DNA from: Proteiniphilum saccharofermentans
GTDB lineage: Bacteria > Bacteroidota > Bacteroidia > Bacteroidales > Dysgonomonadaceae
Assembly (NCBI RefSeq): GCF_900095135.1
Contig: NZ_LT605205.1
Span: 1,798,001 to 1,862,000 of the forward strand
Reading direction: 5' to 3'
DNA: 64,000 nt
The notes beneath the pieces are model-generated. The model was not told the DNA's origin. It saw nothing but the letters and a program-made list of their open reading frames with translations, and did not search any database. This document shows positions 15,490-24,242 of this stretch, piece by piece. Each line of letters begins with the position of its first letter. The stretch's first letter is position 1. The translations under genes and the position numbers were made by a program.

Positions 15490-17220
15490 TTACCAACCCG
15501 GATTTTGGGTCAAATTTGGGTTAAGTGTCAATTCATCTTGTGGAATAGAGTACAAATAATCTCTGTTTTCTTTAAATTGATATCCGTTGGGCAGTTGTTG
15601 CCTGTAGTGGTCAATTAAGCCATTATCGTCTACATTCCCGTTATAATCAGGAAATTCAGCAACATTTAACGGATAACCTTTAGGCCTTTTATTTTTAAAT
15701 AGTGAATGTGCAGCCCATCTATTTAAATCTTCATCACGCATTCCTTCCAGTGCTAATTCCACTCTTCTTTCCCTCCGTATTTCATAGAGTTCATCTGGAA
15801 TTGGATATCCGTAATCAATTAAGTTTGGGTCTTCTGTTTGTTTGTTGACAGTGAAATTGGGCATACCTACCCTTGCTCTCAGAAGATTTAATTGTTCATA
15901 AACAATTGAGTTGTCAAGTTCATATTTTGCTTCAGCATAATTTAAAAGAACTTCTCCAAAACGAAATATAATTAAACCAGTTTGACTTCCTGCTTCCCAT
16001 GATTGTGCTGCGCCACTTGAGTAGGGATTTGTAGTTTTTTTTATTTGAAATCCTGTAGGACATAATTGGAGTACGCCTGCATCAATTGTCGGTTTATCAA
16101 AGATTAAATTTCTTTCAACACTTCTATAATCTCCAGGTATATATATAGTTGACTTTAGCCTTACGTCGCAATTTTGTGCTATTTGTATTAAAAAGTCATT
16201 ACCTTTTGAAGTTCCGGATAAATTCAGATAATCGAAAGGTTTTCCATTTTTACCAAGATATGAGGAAATCAAGTCCCATGTAGCACCCTTTTGTTCTGCA
16301 TTATAGCTAAGGTATCCTTCCACAGTGTTACCAAAACCTTCGGCTAAATTAAAAGATTTATATAATAATACTTCATTAATGTCACCCATATTTTCTAAAC
16401 CAAACATTGTGTAGTAATCACTGTCTGGTTTTCCCGTTTCATATATACCCACTAAATAATTACCTCCAATTAGTTCTTCTGCAGCTTCAACACATTTGAG
16501 AAAGTATTTATCCGGGTCAATGCCAGGTGTTGAGAATTGTGTTCCTGAGTGATACTTTTGCCAGCTTCCTTCAAATAATGCAACCCTTGTCTGGAAAGCC
16601 AATGCTACTTCTTTATTAATGACACAATTTCCCACATCTTTTCTATAATCCAAGAAAAGAACAGCTTTGTCTAAATCGTCCAATATGTTGTCAATGATTT
16701 CAGTTCGAGGATCTCTGGGCTGCATAAGTTTTTCATCATTATCAAGTTCTAAAACTTCATCATACCATGGAATGTCACCATACATTTTAAGAAGTTCGAA
16801 ATAGAACCAAGCTCTAAAAAAATGTGCTTCTCCAACATAATGTTTATAGGAATAGAAATCATCTTCACATTTTTCATAGTTTTTAAAGAATATGTTAATA
16901 TCCCGGATTTGCCTCCATTCACCCGTCCATCTACCTGTTCTTATGGTTCTTTGTCCGTTCAAAATCACACTAGGGGAACCTCCATGGATCATTTCGTCAG
17001 AGTTGGTGGCTAAATCTACAATCATTGCAGAGTTTGGGAATGCCCTTGGATAAAATTGATACATATAGTTTCTTAAATCTGAACTGCTTTTCCAATAATT
17101 TTCTTCTGTGATTTGATCTAATGGTTTTAAATCTATAAAATCTTCACATGAAAGCAAAAATGAGATTGAAAGAGCTACAACAATCATCGACTTGTTTCTT
17201 ATGTTATTCATTTTAATCAT
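15490..17220 (-). CDS. SusD/RagB-family surface glycan-binding lipoprotein
   Basis: The 576-residue protein has a lipoprotein signal with lipobox LLSCED (cysteine at about 25), then the conserved DFIDLKPLDQITEENYW. The helical TPR-like SusD core is marked by ALAFQTRVALFEGSWQKY and the C-terminal RRERRVELALEGMRDEDLNRW at about 495-515. SusD proteins cap the SusC transporter from outside and bind the glycan. It lies 12 bp downstream of susC, the standard arrangement. The nearby WbsX-like gene hints at a mannose-containing substrate, but this is inference. Confidence 0.95.
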   Translation of the reverse strand: MIKMNNIRNKSMIVVALSISFLLSCEDFIDLKPLDQITEENYWKSSSDLRNYMYQFYPRAFPNSAMIVDLATNSDEMIHGGSPSVILNGQRTIRTGRWTGEWRQIRDINIFFKNYEKCEDDFYSYKHYVGEAHFFRAWFYFELLKMYGDIPWYDEVLELDNDEKLMQPRDPRTEIIDNILDDLDKAVLFLDYRKDVGNCVINKEVALAFQTRVALFEGSWQKYHSGTQFSTPGIDPDKYFLKCVEAAEELIGGNYLVGIYETGKPDSDYYTMFGLENMGDINEVLLYKSFNLAEGFGNTVEGYLSYNAEQKGATWDLISSYLGKNGKPFDYLNLSGTSKGNDFLIQIAQNCDVRLKSTIYIPGDYRSVERNLIFDKPTIDAGVLQLCPTGFQIKKTTNPYSSGAAQSWEAGSQTGLIIFRFGEVLLNYAEAKYELDNSIVYEQLNLLRARVGMPNFTVNKQTEDPNLIDYGYPIPDELYEIRRERRVELALEGMRDEDLNRWAAHSLFKNKRPKGYPLNVAEFPDYNGNVDDNGLIDHYRQQLPNGYQFKENRDYLYSIPQDELTLNPNLTQNPGW

Positions 17221-17232
17221 AATTGTAATGTT

Positions 17233-20200
17233 TTAATAGGTAATTGAAAATCCAAACGAATAAATTCTGTCTGCCCCATAGGTTGCAGCACCTGCTATTT
17301 CGTTAAAACCGACTATAGCTGCGGGATCAATCAATTTGGGAAGATTATCAATTGTAAGTAGATTTTCCCCGGAGAAAAATAATCGCACATCACGTAGATG
17401 TAATTTTGAAGTAATTCTGGCGGGAAGAGTATATCCTAATTGTATATTTTGTAACCTCAGATATGCTGCATTTACAAGATACCTGGTATTTGCATGTCCT
17501 CTATTTTTAATATCATTCGTACTATCCAGATATGTACGTGGAAAGAAAGCATCAGTGTTAATATTTGCATCGCCTTCATATAGTCCATAATATTTTGTAC
17601 CAGGTTCATCCCTAAAATAGTCCAAATGTTTACCTTTCGCGTCAATATTTGAATCCCACCATGATCGCATAATACCCCAATAAAATACTGCATTCTGATT
17701 GAAATAATAATCTCTTTTACCTACACCTTTCCATAGCATCGAGAAATCAAAGTTTTTATATGAGACTCCTAAATTTACGCCAAATTGTAATCGGGGTTCA
17801 GAATTTCCAATAATCGATAAATCACCATGGTCATCTAATGTGTTTTTCCCATTGTCAATAATATCATCACCGTTGATATCTTCATATCTTATATCACCAG
17901 GTCTCCAGTTTACAGCGATAAATGAAGGGTCAATTTTTGATAAATATGAATCAACTTCATCCTGGGATCGAAATAAATCATTTACTGTGTATCCCCAAAT
18001 TTCACCAACAACCCTTCCTTCATACCAGGTAGAAAGTGTATTGTTGGGGTTATAATATTGTGTGACGACAGATTTATAGTCTGACAAGTTTGCATTGACA
18101 AAATAAGATAGGTCTTTTCCTATACTCTGTCTCCAATTTATATTTAATTCCCACCCTCTGGTCCTTAATGTTGCATTATTTGACTGGGGTACATTGGCTC
18201 CTAAAACGCCTGGTTTAGGCTCCGACGGCCCGACCATATCCGTAGTAAGTCTTTCAAATAAATCAAAGTCAACCTGAAGTTTATTGTTAAATAACCCTAC
18301 ATTTAGTCCCATGTTTGTAGTAGTAGAAGTTTCCCAAGTCAGATTTCTATTAATTATCCCCGGCGCGCTTGTATAACCAATTTGCCGGGTTCCTCCCGGT
18401 TGAAAAATCCAATTCAATTTTCCTGTATTTATAGGCATTAAAGCCAGATCACTGTATGGAGATATGTTTTGATTCCCTAATTGTCCCCAAGATCCTCTTA
18501 TTTTTAAAGTAGTGATATATTCTTGAGGAACATTCCAAAATGTCTCATTATGCATATTCCATCCTATTGATAAGGAAGGGAAAAATCCCCAGCGATTTCC
18601 TTTCGTAAATACGTAGGACCCATCATATCTGAAATTTGCTTCAAGCATATAGCGATCCGAGAAATTATATCCCAATCGGGAGAAATATCCCTGTGTTGCG
18701 TTGTTTGATAAATACTGATTGACGATTGCTTCTCCTGTGGCAGTTTGTAGAGAAGGTACATCCTGAAATATCATGTCAGTTTTAAAACCATTCAAAGTAA
18801 TGTTATTGCCTTTTTCAAATTGAGATCCTACTAAAAATAAAAAATTGTGTTGCTGATTAATATTCAAATTATACGTAGCATAGATATTTGAAGTCCAAAA
18901 ATTGTTCCTGTAATGCGTCTGTTCATATTGGTTTGGCGTGGTATTACCAAAGGGATAATATGTTTTATCCACGTTCTGAAGGTAAACTGTCTTATGCACT
19001 CGGGTATATACTCGTGAGTAATCGTTATAAGTAAAGTCGGCATTCAGCTTGAGGCCTTCCATGAAATTTATTTCGGTTTTTAAAGTATTCCAATAATCTC
19101 TTATATCTGATTTATCCGTACCCGACAGTATTGTCGGGATATGAGATTCCATAATATAACCCCCTCCTTCTTCCGGCGATCCCCATCCATTATACATGGG
19201 TGTCCATGGGTACGATCTCAATAGATGTCTAAACATGTGATCATAATCACCAGTTTCCGCTTGTGTCATATTCGGCCTTTCCCTGACACTATTGCTATAC
19301 CGGGGTTCGTAGCTAACGCTCCACCAGTCGGTTATATCGAATTCAAATTTACCCATGAGATTAAACCTGTTATAATAGTCTGTTCCATATTGGATAACGC
19401 TATTTTGATTCAAATAACCAAGGGAAAGATAATAAGATGAACGTTCGGCACCTCCTGAAATACTTAAGTTGTGTTTATGATTAATTGCGCTACCAAAATA
19501 AATATCCCACCAGTTCGTATTTGCATAGTTTAAATTTGCATTGTTCCAAACATTCCCTTCAGGGTACGCCCCAAAGTTCGTTGCTCCTTCAGGCCAATTT
19601 GGCATTGACTCCCGTAAATAATCCCAATCCTTATTTTGGAATGCGATCATCCGATCGATTGTTTCATTTCCAATAGGACTCCCGCCGCCATTTCTTCCCG
19701 CTTCATTTAAGACACGTGCATGTGTCCATGAATCTAACATTGTTGGTAGCGGCATGGGATTCTCAATCATTAAGTTCGAGGATAAATTAATAGTGACTTT
19801 CTCTTTACGGTTACCTTTCTTTGTAGTTATAAGAATTACACCGTAAGGGGCCCGTGCTCCATAGATCGCAGATGAAGACGCATCTTTTAAGATTGATATT
19901 GTTTCTATATCTTCCGGGTTTAGTAAATTCATATCACCCGGTGATCCATCAATTAAAATTAACGGGCTTCCCCCATTCAAAGATCCCATTCCCCGAATTG
20001 TGACATCCATAGTCGCACCAGGCTGAAACCCATAATTGTTCCCAATGGATAAATTTAAACCAGGTGCGGCACCTTGTAATAGTTGCGAGACATTAGGGGA
20101 CTGTCGATTCTTAAGTTTCTCATCAGAGATGACGTCCACAGCCCCCGTGACATTCACTTTCTTTTGCACACCGTAACCGACTACTACCACCTCTTCCAAA

Positions 20201-20517
20201 GTTTCCACATCCTCTTGCAGCACTATTTCGAGTGTTGTCCTTCCGTCGAGGGCTACAATTTGGGAAACCATCCCTACATAAGAGATCTCCAATATCGCGT
20301 CCGAAGGCACATTCGTTAAAATGAAGTTTCCTTCGGAATCGGTCACTGTGCCGGTTGATGTTCCCTGTATCATTACAGATACCCCGATCAATGATTCACC
20401 CTCTGCGTCGGTAATCATTCCTTTCACCGTTACGGTTTGTGCAGATAAACAGACAGAAGATGTCCACATTAAGAGAAACATCATCCCTTTCACTAAACTT
20501 AAAATTACATGTTTCAT
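17233..20517 (-). CDS. SusC/RagA-family TonB-dependent outer-membrane transporter
   Basis: The 1094-residue protein has a signal peptide ending near SAQ (27), a carboxypeptidase-regulatory-like domain (VKGMITDAEGESLIGVSV at about 32-49) and the SusC signature VVVVGYGVQKKVNVTGAV at about 111-128. The TonB plug (LLQGAAPGLNLS; IRGMGSLNGGSPLILIDG) and a long beta-barrel ending in an aromatic residue (FGFSITY) follow. With SusD it imports oligosaccharides using TonB energy. No anti-sigma-interacting N-terminal extension is present and no hybrid regulator or sigma factor is adjacent, so control may lie in the long structured leader upstream (20640-21060). Confidence 0.97.
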   Translation of the reverse strand: MKHVILSLVKGMMFLLMWTSSVCLSAQTVTVKGMITDAEGESLIGVSVMIQGTSTGTVTDSEGNFILTNVPSDAILEISYVGMVSQIVALDGRTTLEIVLQEDVETLEEVVVVGYGVQKKVNVTGAVDVISDEKLKNRQSPNVSQLLQGAAPGLNLSIGNNYGFQPGATMDVTIRGMGSLNGGSPLILIDGSPGDMNLLNPEDIETISILKDASSSAIYGARAPYGVILITTKKGNRKEKVTINLSSNLMIENPMPLPTMLDSWTHARVLNEAGRNGGGSPIGNETIDRMIAFQNKDWDYLRESMPNWPEGATNFGAYPEGNVWNNANLNYANTNWWDIYFGSAINHKHNLSISGGAERSSYYLSLGYLNQNSVIQYGTDYYNRFNLMGKFEFDITDWWSVSYEPRYSNSVRERPNMTQAETGDYDHMFRHLLRSYPWTPMYNGWGSPEEGGGYIMESHIPTILSGTDKSDIRDYWNTLKTEINFMEGLKLNADFTYNDYSRVYTRVHKTVYLQNVDKTYYPFGNTTPNQYEQTHYRNNFWTSNIYATYNLNINQQHNFLFLVGSQFEKGNNITLNGFKTDMIFQDVPSLQTATGEAIVNQYLSNNATQGYFSRLGYNFSDRYMLEANFRYDGSYVFTKGNRWGFFPSLSIGWNMHNETFWNVPQEYITTLKIRGSWGQLGNQNISPYSDLALMPINTGKLNWIFQPGGTRQIGYTSAPGIINRNLTWETSTTTNMGLNVGLFNNKLQVDFDLFERLTTDMVGPSEPKPGVLGANVPQSNNATLRTRGWELNINWRQSIGKDLSYFVNANLSDYKSVVTQYYNPNNTLSTWYEGRVVGEIWGYTVNDLFRSQDEVDSYLSKIDPSFIAVNWRPGDIRYEDINGDDIIDNGKNTLDDHGDLSIIGNSEPRLQFGVNLGVSYKNFDFSMLWKGVGKRDYYFNQNAVFYWGIMRSWWDSNIDAKGKHLDYFRDEPGTKYYGLYEGDANINTDAFFPRTYLDSTNDIKNRGHANTRYLVNAAYLRLQNIQLGYTLPARITSKLHLRDVRLFFSGENLLTIDNLPKLIDPAAIVGFNEIAGAATYGADRIYSFGFSITY

Positions 20518-20660
20518 TCCTGGATTTTGTTTTAGATTGATTAATAAATGATTAGGTGTTAGTAAATGTTATTACGAACCGATTAATTATATATTTCAAT
20601 GATATTCAGCATATTATAGCCCGTAATCATCATTACGTCTGTATAAGCTATGTATTTACC

Positions 20661-20709
20661 CGCCGACGGTGGATTTGATCCGTTACAAACGGCAAATGCC
20701 TTGTCGGCG
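20661..20709. other. Long hairpin in the susC leader
   Basis: CGCCGAC at 20661-20667 pairs with GTCGGCG at 20703-20709, enclosing further pairing including CCGTTACAAACGG. A smaller hairpin (CCGGCTAAAGCCGG) lies at about 20738-20752. No T-tract follows on the minus strand. Part of a non-coding, strongly structured stretch of about 400 bp upstream of susC. Confidence 0.55.
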
Positions 20710-20907
20710 TTTATTGAAAAATTAAACGGTTATTTCCGGCTAAAGCCGGCTGAGAGAGGAGAGAGTTTGCAGAGAACTGAAACCCGGTGCGGTAACGGGC
20801 AATCGTGCGGGCGAAGTATAGATTTTTGATTACAGAGTAAGACAGCCGATAGCCGGATTTCTGAAATCTTATCCCTTATACACTCTGATGTATATATGCG
20901 GGGATAT

Positions 20908-21060
20908 AAAAAGAGGCGCGGACGATTGTCGTTATTCCAATCACTAGGCTCCGCAAGGGCCTCATCTCGAGAATAAGACAATGTCCACGCCCTTATTGCT
21001 AAGGGCGCTTCCATTCTTTGGCCTCGAGATTTGAATTTTGCGGATTCGTTATGAAGACCA
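20908..21060 (-). ncRNA. Structured RNA with mutually exclusive stems and a terminator (candidate attenuator or small RNA upstream of susC)
   Basis: On the minus strand TCCGCAA (21044-21038) can pair with TTGCGGA (20956-20950), enclosing nested stems TCTCGAG/CTCGAGA and GCGCCCTT/AAGGGCGT, a rod with internal bubbles. The same TTGCGGA can instead pair through GCGGA with TCCGC (20922-20918), which with the hairpin GATTG/CAATC is followed by GCCTC and TTTTT (20912-20908), a terminator. Two alternative states of this kind are the hallmark of attenuators and riboswitches. TATCTTTG -7 elements on the same strand lie upstream near 21101 and 21170. It could equally be a free small RNA (for instance 6S-like), since susC starts about 390 nt further on. 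I do not recognise the family. Confidence 0.5.
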
Positions 21061-21212
21061 AAAAAGCGCTATATTATTTCGTACCGTAGTTTTACGACAC
21101 AAAGATAATAATTCGATTTAAATGCTGTTATGTTTTCATATCCTTTTTTTTAGAGAATTTTAATTATTCGACAAAGATATGGATATGCAAGTCGTATGAA
21201 GAATATAGGGCG

Positions 21213-21246
21213 TTCGTATTTATTAATTTGGGATTCGTATTTATTA
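21213..21246. promoter_or_regulatory. Pair of 13-bp direct repeats, 21 bp apart (candidate operator)
   Basis: TTCGTATTTATTA occurs at 21213-21225 and again at 21234-21246, exactly two helical turns apart. It lies between the leftward leader RNA and the XRE gene, about 60 bp before that gene, so it may be the XRE protein's own operator. Confidence 0.45.
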
Positions 21247-21307
21247 CAAAGAAAAATTTTGACTATCTTTGAAGATATTATATAAAACCCTATAAAAATG
21301 TACTGGC

Positions 21308-21751
21308 ATGGAAACAGTTGAACAAAGATCAAGGAATAAAAATACGCATCATGGGCACGCCGTCAAACGTTTCCGGACTACGTTGGGGAAAAAACAGGAA
21401 GCGCTGGCCGCCGATATGGGAATCAGTCAGACGCTTGTCTCTTTTTACGAGAAAAAACAGGTAATTGAGGATGAGATGATTGATAAATTTGCCAAAGCGT
21501 TGAACGTAGCCCCTGAACTGATCAAGGAACTCGAAGAAGATCCGGTAACTTATATCATTGAAAACAATACATTTGAAGAGGGAAGCGTAAGCAATATAGC
21601 ATCCACAAGTGAAAATTGTACTTACACGTATAATGCAATTGAACAATTTCTCGAACTGACCAAGGAAAAAACCGCTCTGTATGAACGGATGCTCGAACTG
21701 GAGAAAGAAAAAAGTGCCCTTTTGGAACAGTTGTTAAAAGACCGGAAATAG
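21308..21751 (+). CDS. XRE-family helix-turn-helix regulator with C-terminal coiled coil
   Basis: The 147-residue protein has a Cro/CI-type helix-turn-helix at about 20-75 (VKRFRTTLGKKQEALAADMG, ISQTLVSFYEKK, IDKFAKALNVAPELIKEL). It ends in a coiled coil at about 110-145 (LTKEKTALYERMLELEKEKS) that probably drives oligomerisation. This architecture is common in Bacteroidota as a stand-alone regulator. A TATCTTTG element about 30 bp upstream is a likely promoter. A fragment of a similar protein (EGLKEIAAALGVTIEGLKK) lies at 24036-24120. Target genes are unknown; the divergent leader RNA/susC and the downstream AbiE pair are candidates. Confidence 0.88.
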   Translation: METVEQRSRNKNTHHGHAVKRFRTTLGKKQEALAADMGISQTLVSFYEKKQVIEDEMIDKFAKALNVAPELIKELEEDPVTYIIENNTFEEGSVSNIASTSENCTYTYNAIEQFLELTKEKTALYERMLELEKEKSALLEQLLKDRK

Positions 21752-22195
21752 TCAACAAAAAGATTATATCTCACTTACCGACATAGTTATAAGCCAAGTG
21801 GCCCGGGAAATAACCTCCATGGGATAACCCGAATACAACTAAAGACCTATATAACTATTCAAAAGACAAATAACCATGGCATACGAAATGAACAAAATAC
21901 AATCACATTTAGAGATACTATCAGGATGTAAAGGCATTGAAGAAAGAGTCCTCTACATTCTTCTTGCATACAAATTTACTCTTTTTCCATAGAGGGTTCC
22001 AATGTATGGTAGCGGTCGAAATCTTATGTTGTGCACAACATAACAATTCATATGTTGCGTAGCCATTTATGTTGGTATCCAATCCTAACCTATTGTCTGT
22101 AAGTATTCTATTCATTTTCAACACAACATAAATTTTGACTGCAAAAAATAATATATTCGTTATAGACTATCTAAGAGGGAAAGTATAGAGAGATG
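21752..22195. other. Intergenic region with a perfect 20-bp palindrome
   Basis: I see no convincing gene. A perfect palindrome TTATGTTGTGCACAACATAA lies at 22024-22043, and half of it (CACAACATAA) recurs at about 22121-22130. The leftward 67-codon frame across it has no recognisable motif. Confidence 0.4.
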
Positions 22196-22242
22196 GTTTT
22201 ACTTTGCCACAAATTTGTTATATATTTGTGGCAAAGTAAAAC
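22196..22242. promoter_or_regulatory. Perfect 19-bp inverted repeat upstream of the AbiE pair (operator)
   Basis: GTTTTACTTTGCCACAAAT at 22196-22214 and ATTTGTGGCAAAGTAAAAC at 22224-22242 are exact inverted repeats with a 9-bp spacer, ending 10 bp before the first gene's ATG. AbiEi antitoxins are known to repress their own operon by binding inverted repeats at this position. Confidence 0.8.
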
Positions 22243-22252
22243 TTAGCTAATT

Positions 22253-22855
22253 ATGCAAAGTACTTATAATGAAATAAAACAAAAAATAGAATCTGCTGAA
22301 CGTGGCACTCTTTTCTTTCCGGATGATTTTGCGGCAATAGGCACGTCTGATGCCATCAGATCCGCACTGGTCCGTTTATGCCGTTCTGATATTCTTGTTC
22401 GTGTGGCGCACGGCATTTATTATTATCCGAAGATTGATACTAAATGGGGAAGCGGGATCATACCCCCCGGCATTGAGGAGATAGCCAATGGGATAGCCAA
22501 ACGGGACAAAGTGAGAATAGCTCCGACGGGGGCGTATGTTCTTAATTTGTTGGGACTATCTACTCAAGTACCGGCCAATGCGGTATTCATCACGGACGGT
22601 TCACCCCGTCGGGTTACTATCGGTAAAGGAAAAGGTATTTTGTTCAAACATACCTCCGAAATGCGTAATTTCGCTTATCAATCACGTTTGATGATGCTGA
22701 TCGTTACCGCCATGCGTGAAATCGGAGAAGGAAATGTAACAGATATTCAAATGGGAATTATCAAATCCCACCTAAGGAACGTGCCTACCGATGAAATAAA
22801 AAAGGATATTCAGTTAGCTCCTGCCTGGGTGCGTAAAAAATTATTGGAAGAATGA
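22253..22855 (+). CDS. AbiEi/DUF6088-family antitoxin-repressor
   Basis: The 200-residue protein has an N-terminal winged helix (GTLFFPDDFAAIGTSDAIRS; ALVRLCRSDILVRVAHGIYYYP at about 38-59), followed by the DUF6088 C-terminal domain. AbiEi proteins repress the operon and counteract the AbiEii nucleotidyltransferase in a type IV toxin-antitoxin and phage-abortive system. It starts 10 bp after a perfect inverted repeat, its probable operator. The stop overlaps the start of the AbiEii gene (ATGA). Confidence 0.85.
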   Translation: MQSTYNEIKQKIESAERGTLFFPDDFAAIGTSDAIRSALVRLCRSDILVRVAHGIYYYPKIDTKWGSGIIPPGIEEIANGIAKRDKVRIAPTGAYVLNLLGLSTQVPANAVFITDGSPRRVTIGKGKGILFKHTSEMRNFAYQSRLMMLIVTAMREIGEGNVTDIQMGIIKSHLRNVPTDEIKKDIQLAPAWVRKKLLEE

Positions 22856-23859
22856 AATACATAGACTTATCAAAAAAAGACCAACAGGATATTATACAAA
22901 GGGTGCAAGCTGAAAACGGACTAAACGGGCAAATCATTGAAAAGGATTGGTGGGTGACAACCGTTTTGCGTGCTTTGTTTTCATTACCTTACAGGGAACA
23001 TTGCTCTTTCAAGGGAGGTACTTCGCTTAGTAAATGCTGGGGGCTGATCCGTAGATTCTCGGAAGATGCGGATATAGCTATCGACCGTGAATATTTAGGG
23101 TTCAGTGGCAAATTGTCTAAAACACAAATCAGTGACAAGCTCCGGCGTGCTTCCTGCACTTTTGTCAGGGAGAAATTGCAATATGATTTAGGTGAAAGGT
23201 TAGTAGAAATCGGTGTCGATAAAAGTAAGTTTACTATTCACGTGAATATCACTCCGGTTACGACGACAGATCCGGAGATTATCGAAGTGGAATATTCCTC
23301 AGTCTTTGAAGATAAAATGCCTTATATCCGTCATAAAGTACTTGTTGAAGTTAGCGGGAGATCAATGAGTGAGCCCGTTGTTCCTGTCCTTCTCAATTCA
23401 TTCATAGATAAAGTGTTCACTGACGCGCCATTTAGTGAAGCGGAGTTTGAAGTAAGGGCGGTTGTTCCTCAACGTACATTCTTGGAAAAAGTGTTCCTAC
23501 TGCATGAAGAGTTTTCCAAATCCTACGATTTGATGCGGACGGAACGTATGTCACGTCATTTATACGATATTGTACAAATAATGAATACTCAGATAGCGGA
23601 AGAGGCTTTGACAGATGAAAGACTGTATCGCTCAGTTATTGAACATCGCCGGATATTTATCGGGTTGAAAGATTTTGATTATTCAACATTACTCCCCAAA
23701 AGTATTCGAATTGTTCCTCCTGCCCATATTATAGAAGCATGGCGAAAAGATTACGCCACAATGCAGGAAACAATGATTTATGGCGAATCTCTGCCTTTTG
23801 AGGATATGATAGAAAAAATACGGATTTTAAATGAAAGAATCTGCGAATTATCTTACTAA
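22852..23859 (+). CDS. AbiEii/AbiGii-family nucleotidyltransferase toxin
   Basis: The 335-residue protein carries the nucleotidyltransferase signature KGGTSLSKCWGLIRRFSEDA followed by DIAID (about 54-78), with the acidic pair D77-x-D79 region required for catalysis. AbiEii-type enzymes (MenT/AbiEii) modify tRNA 3' ends in studied cases and stop growth. The conserved EKVFLLHEE helix appears at about 207-215. Length is within the family range. Coupled to the antitoxin by a 4-bp overlap. Probably functional phage defence or a stabilisation module. Confidence 0.87.
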   Translation: MKYIDLSKKDQQDIIQRVQAENGLNGQIIEKDWWVTTVLRALFSLPYREHCSFKGGTSLSKCWGLIRRFSEDADIAIDREYLGFSGKLSKTQISDKLRRASCTFVREKLQYDLGERLVEIGVDKSKFTIHVNITPVTTTDPEIIEVEYSSVFEDKMPYIRHKVLVEVSGRSMSEPVVPVLLNSFIDKVFTDAPFSEAEFEVRAVVPQRTFLEKVFLLHEEFSKSYDLMRTERMSRHLYDIVQIMNTQIAEEALTDERLYRSVIEHRRIFIGLKDFDYSTLLPKSIRIVPPAHIIEAWRKDYATMQETMIYGESLPFEDMIEKIRILNERICELSY

Positions 23860-24007
23860 AAAGATTATATTCACTTACTTTTACGTAGTTTAGTTATGTT
23901 GTGTAAGGAATGAGGTGTACTGATAAATAGGAAGTTGATAAAACAAGCTAACATAAATGGTTGTATTGGTATATTACTATGTAAAAGTGCTGATAGTGCC
24001 GTGGTAG

Positions 24008-24163
24008 AATACGTTTTTCTCACTTTCCAACCATTGGGAAGGATTAAAAGAAATCGCCGCAGCTTTAGGAGTAACCATAGAAGGATTAAAGAAATACAGT
24101 GAGGAAACGGTTCTGTATAATGAGTTGACAGCCCGTGGCGAACCAATACCGTACGATAGATAA
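24008..24163 (+). pseudogene. Chimeric remnant: XRE helix-turn-helix joined to a HicB tail
   Basis: Between a TAG at 24005 and TAA at 24161 the frame reads WEGLKEIAAALGVTIEGLKK then YSEETVLYN, a piece of an XRE helix-turn-helix protein. It runs straight into ELTARGEPIPYDR, the end of a HicB antitoxin (compare ELTDRGEPIPDD at the end of the gene at 13413-13637). No start codon or full domain remains. The fusion point marks a recombination joint at the right edge of the accessory block. Confidence 0.75.
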
Positions 24164-24174
24164 CAGATAAGTAT

Positions 24175-24217
24175 AAAACCAGGGAACAAAGGAACTATCG
24201 CTTTGTTCCCTGGTTTT
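24175..24217. terminator. Bidirectional hairpin terminator of the Tricorn-like gene
   Basis: AAAACCAGGGAACAAAG pairs with CTTTGTTCCCTGGTTTT. It is homologous to 13846-13888; stem positions that differ (G to A, T to C) are compensated on the other arm. Confidence 0.9.
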
Positions 24218-24242
24218 ATCTTTTATATTTAACATGCAAAAC

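Noticed and set aside
20730-21014. 94-codon open frame on the minus strand in the susC leader
   Set aside because: No family resemblance, no hydrophobic or domain pattern, and it covers perfect nested hairpins and a terminator, so the DNA is better explained as structured RNA.
20908-21060. tmRNA, RNase P RNA or SRP RNA
   Set aside because: No alanine-tRNA-like ends or tag frame, no RNase P P4 core (GAGGAAAGTCC type) and no SRP GGAA-loop motif are visible. 6S RNA is left open because I could not test it.
21921-22124. 67-codon minus-strand frame containing the 20-bp palindrome
   Set aside because: No recognisable motif and no ribosome binding site that I could identify; kept only as an intergenic note.
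13973-24008. Integrative conjugative element or prophage
   Set aside because: No integrase, relaxase, mobilisation or phage structural genes are present in the block; recombination between the flanking junction copies explains it better.
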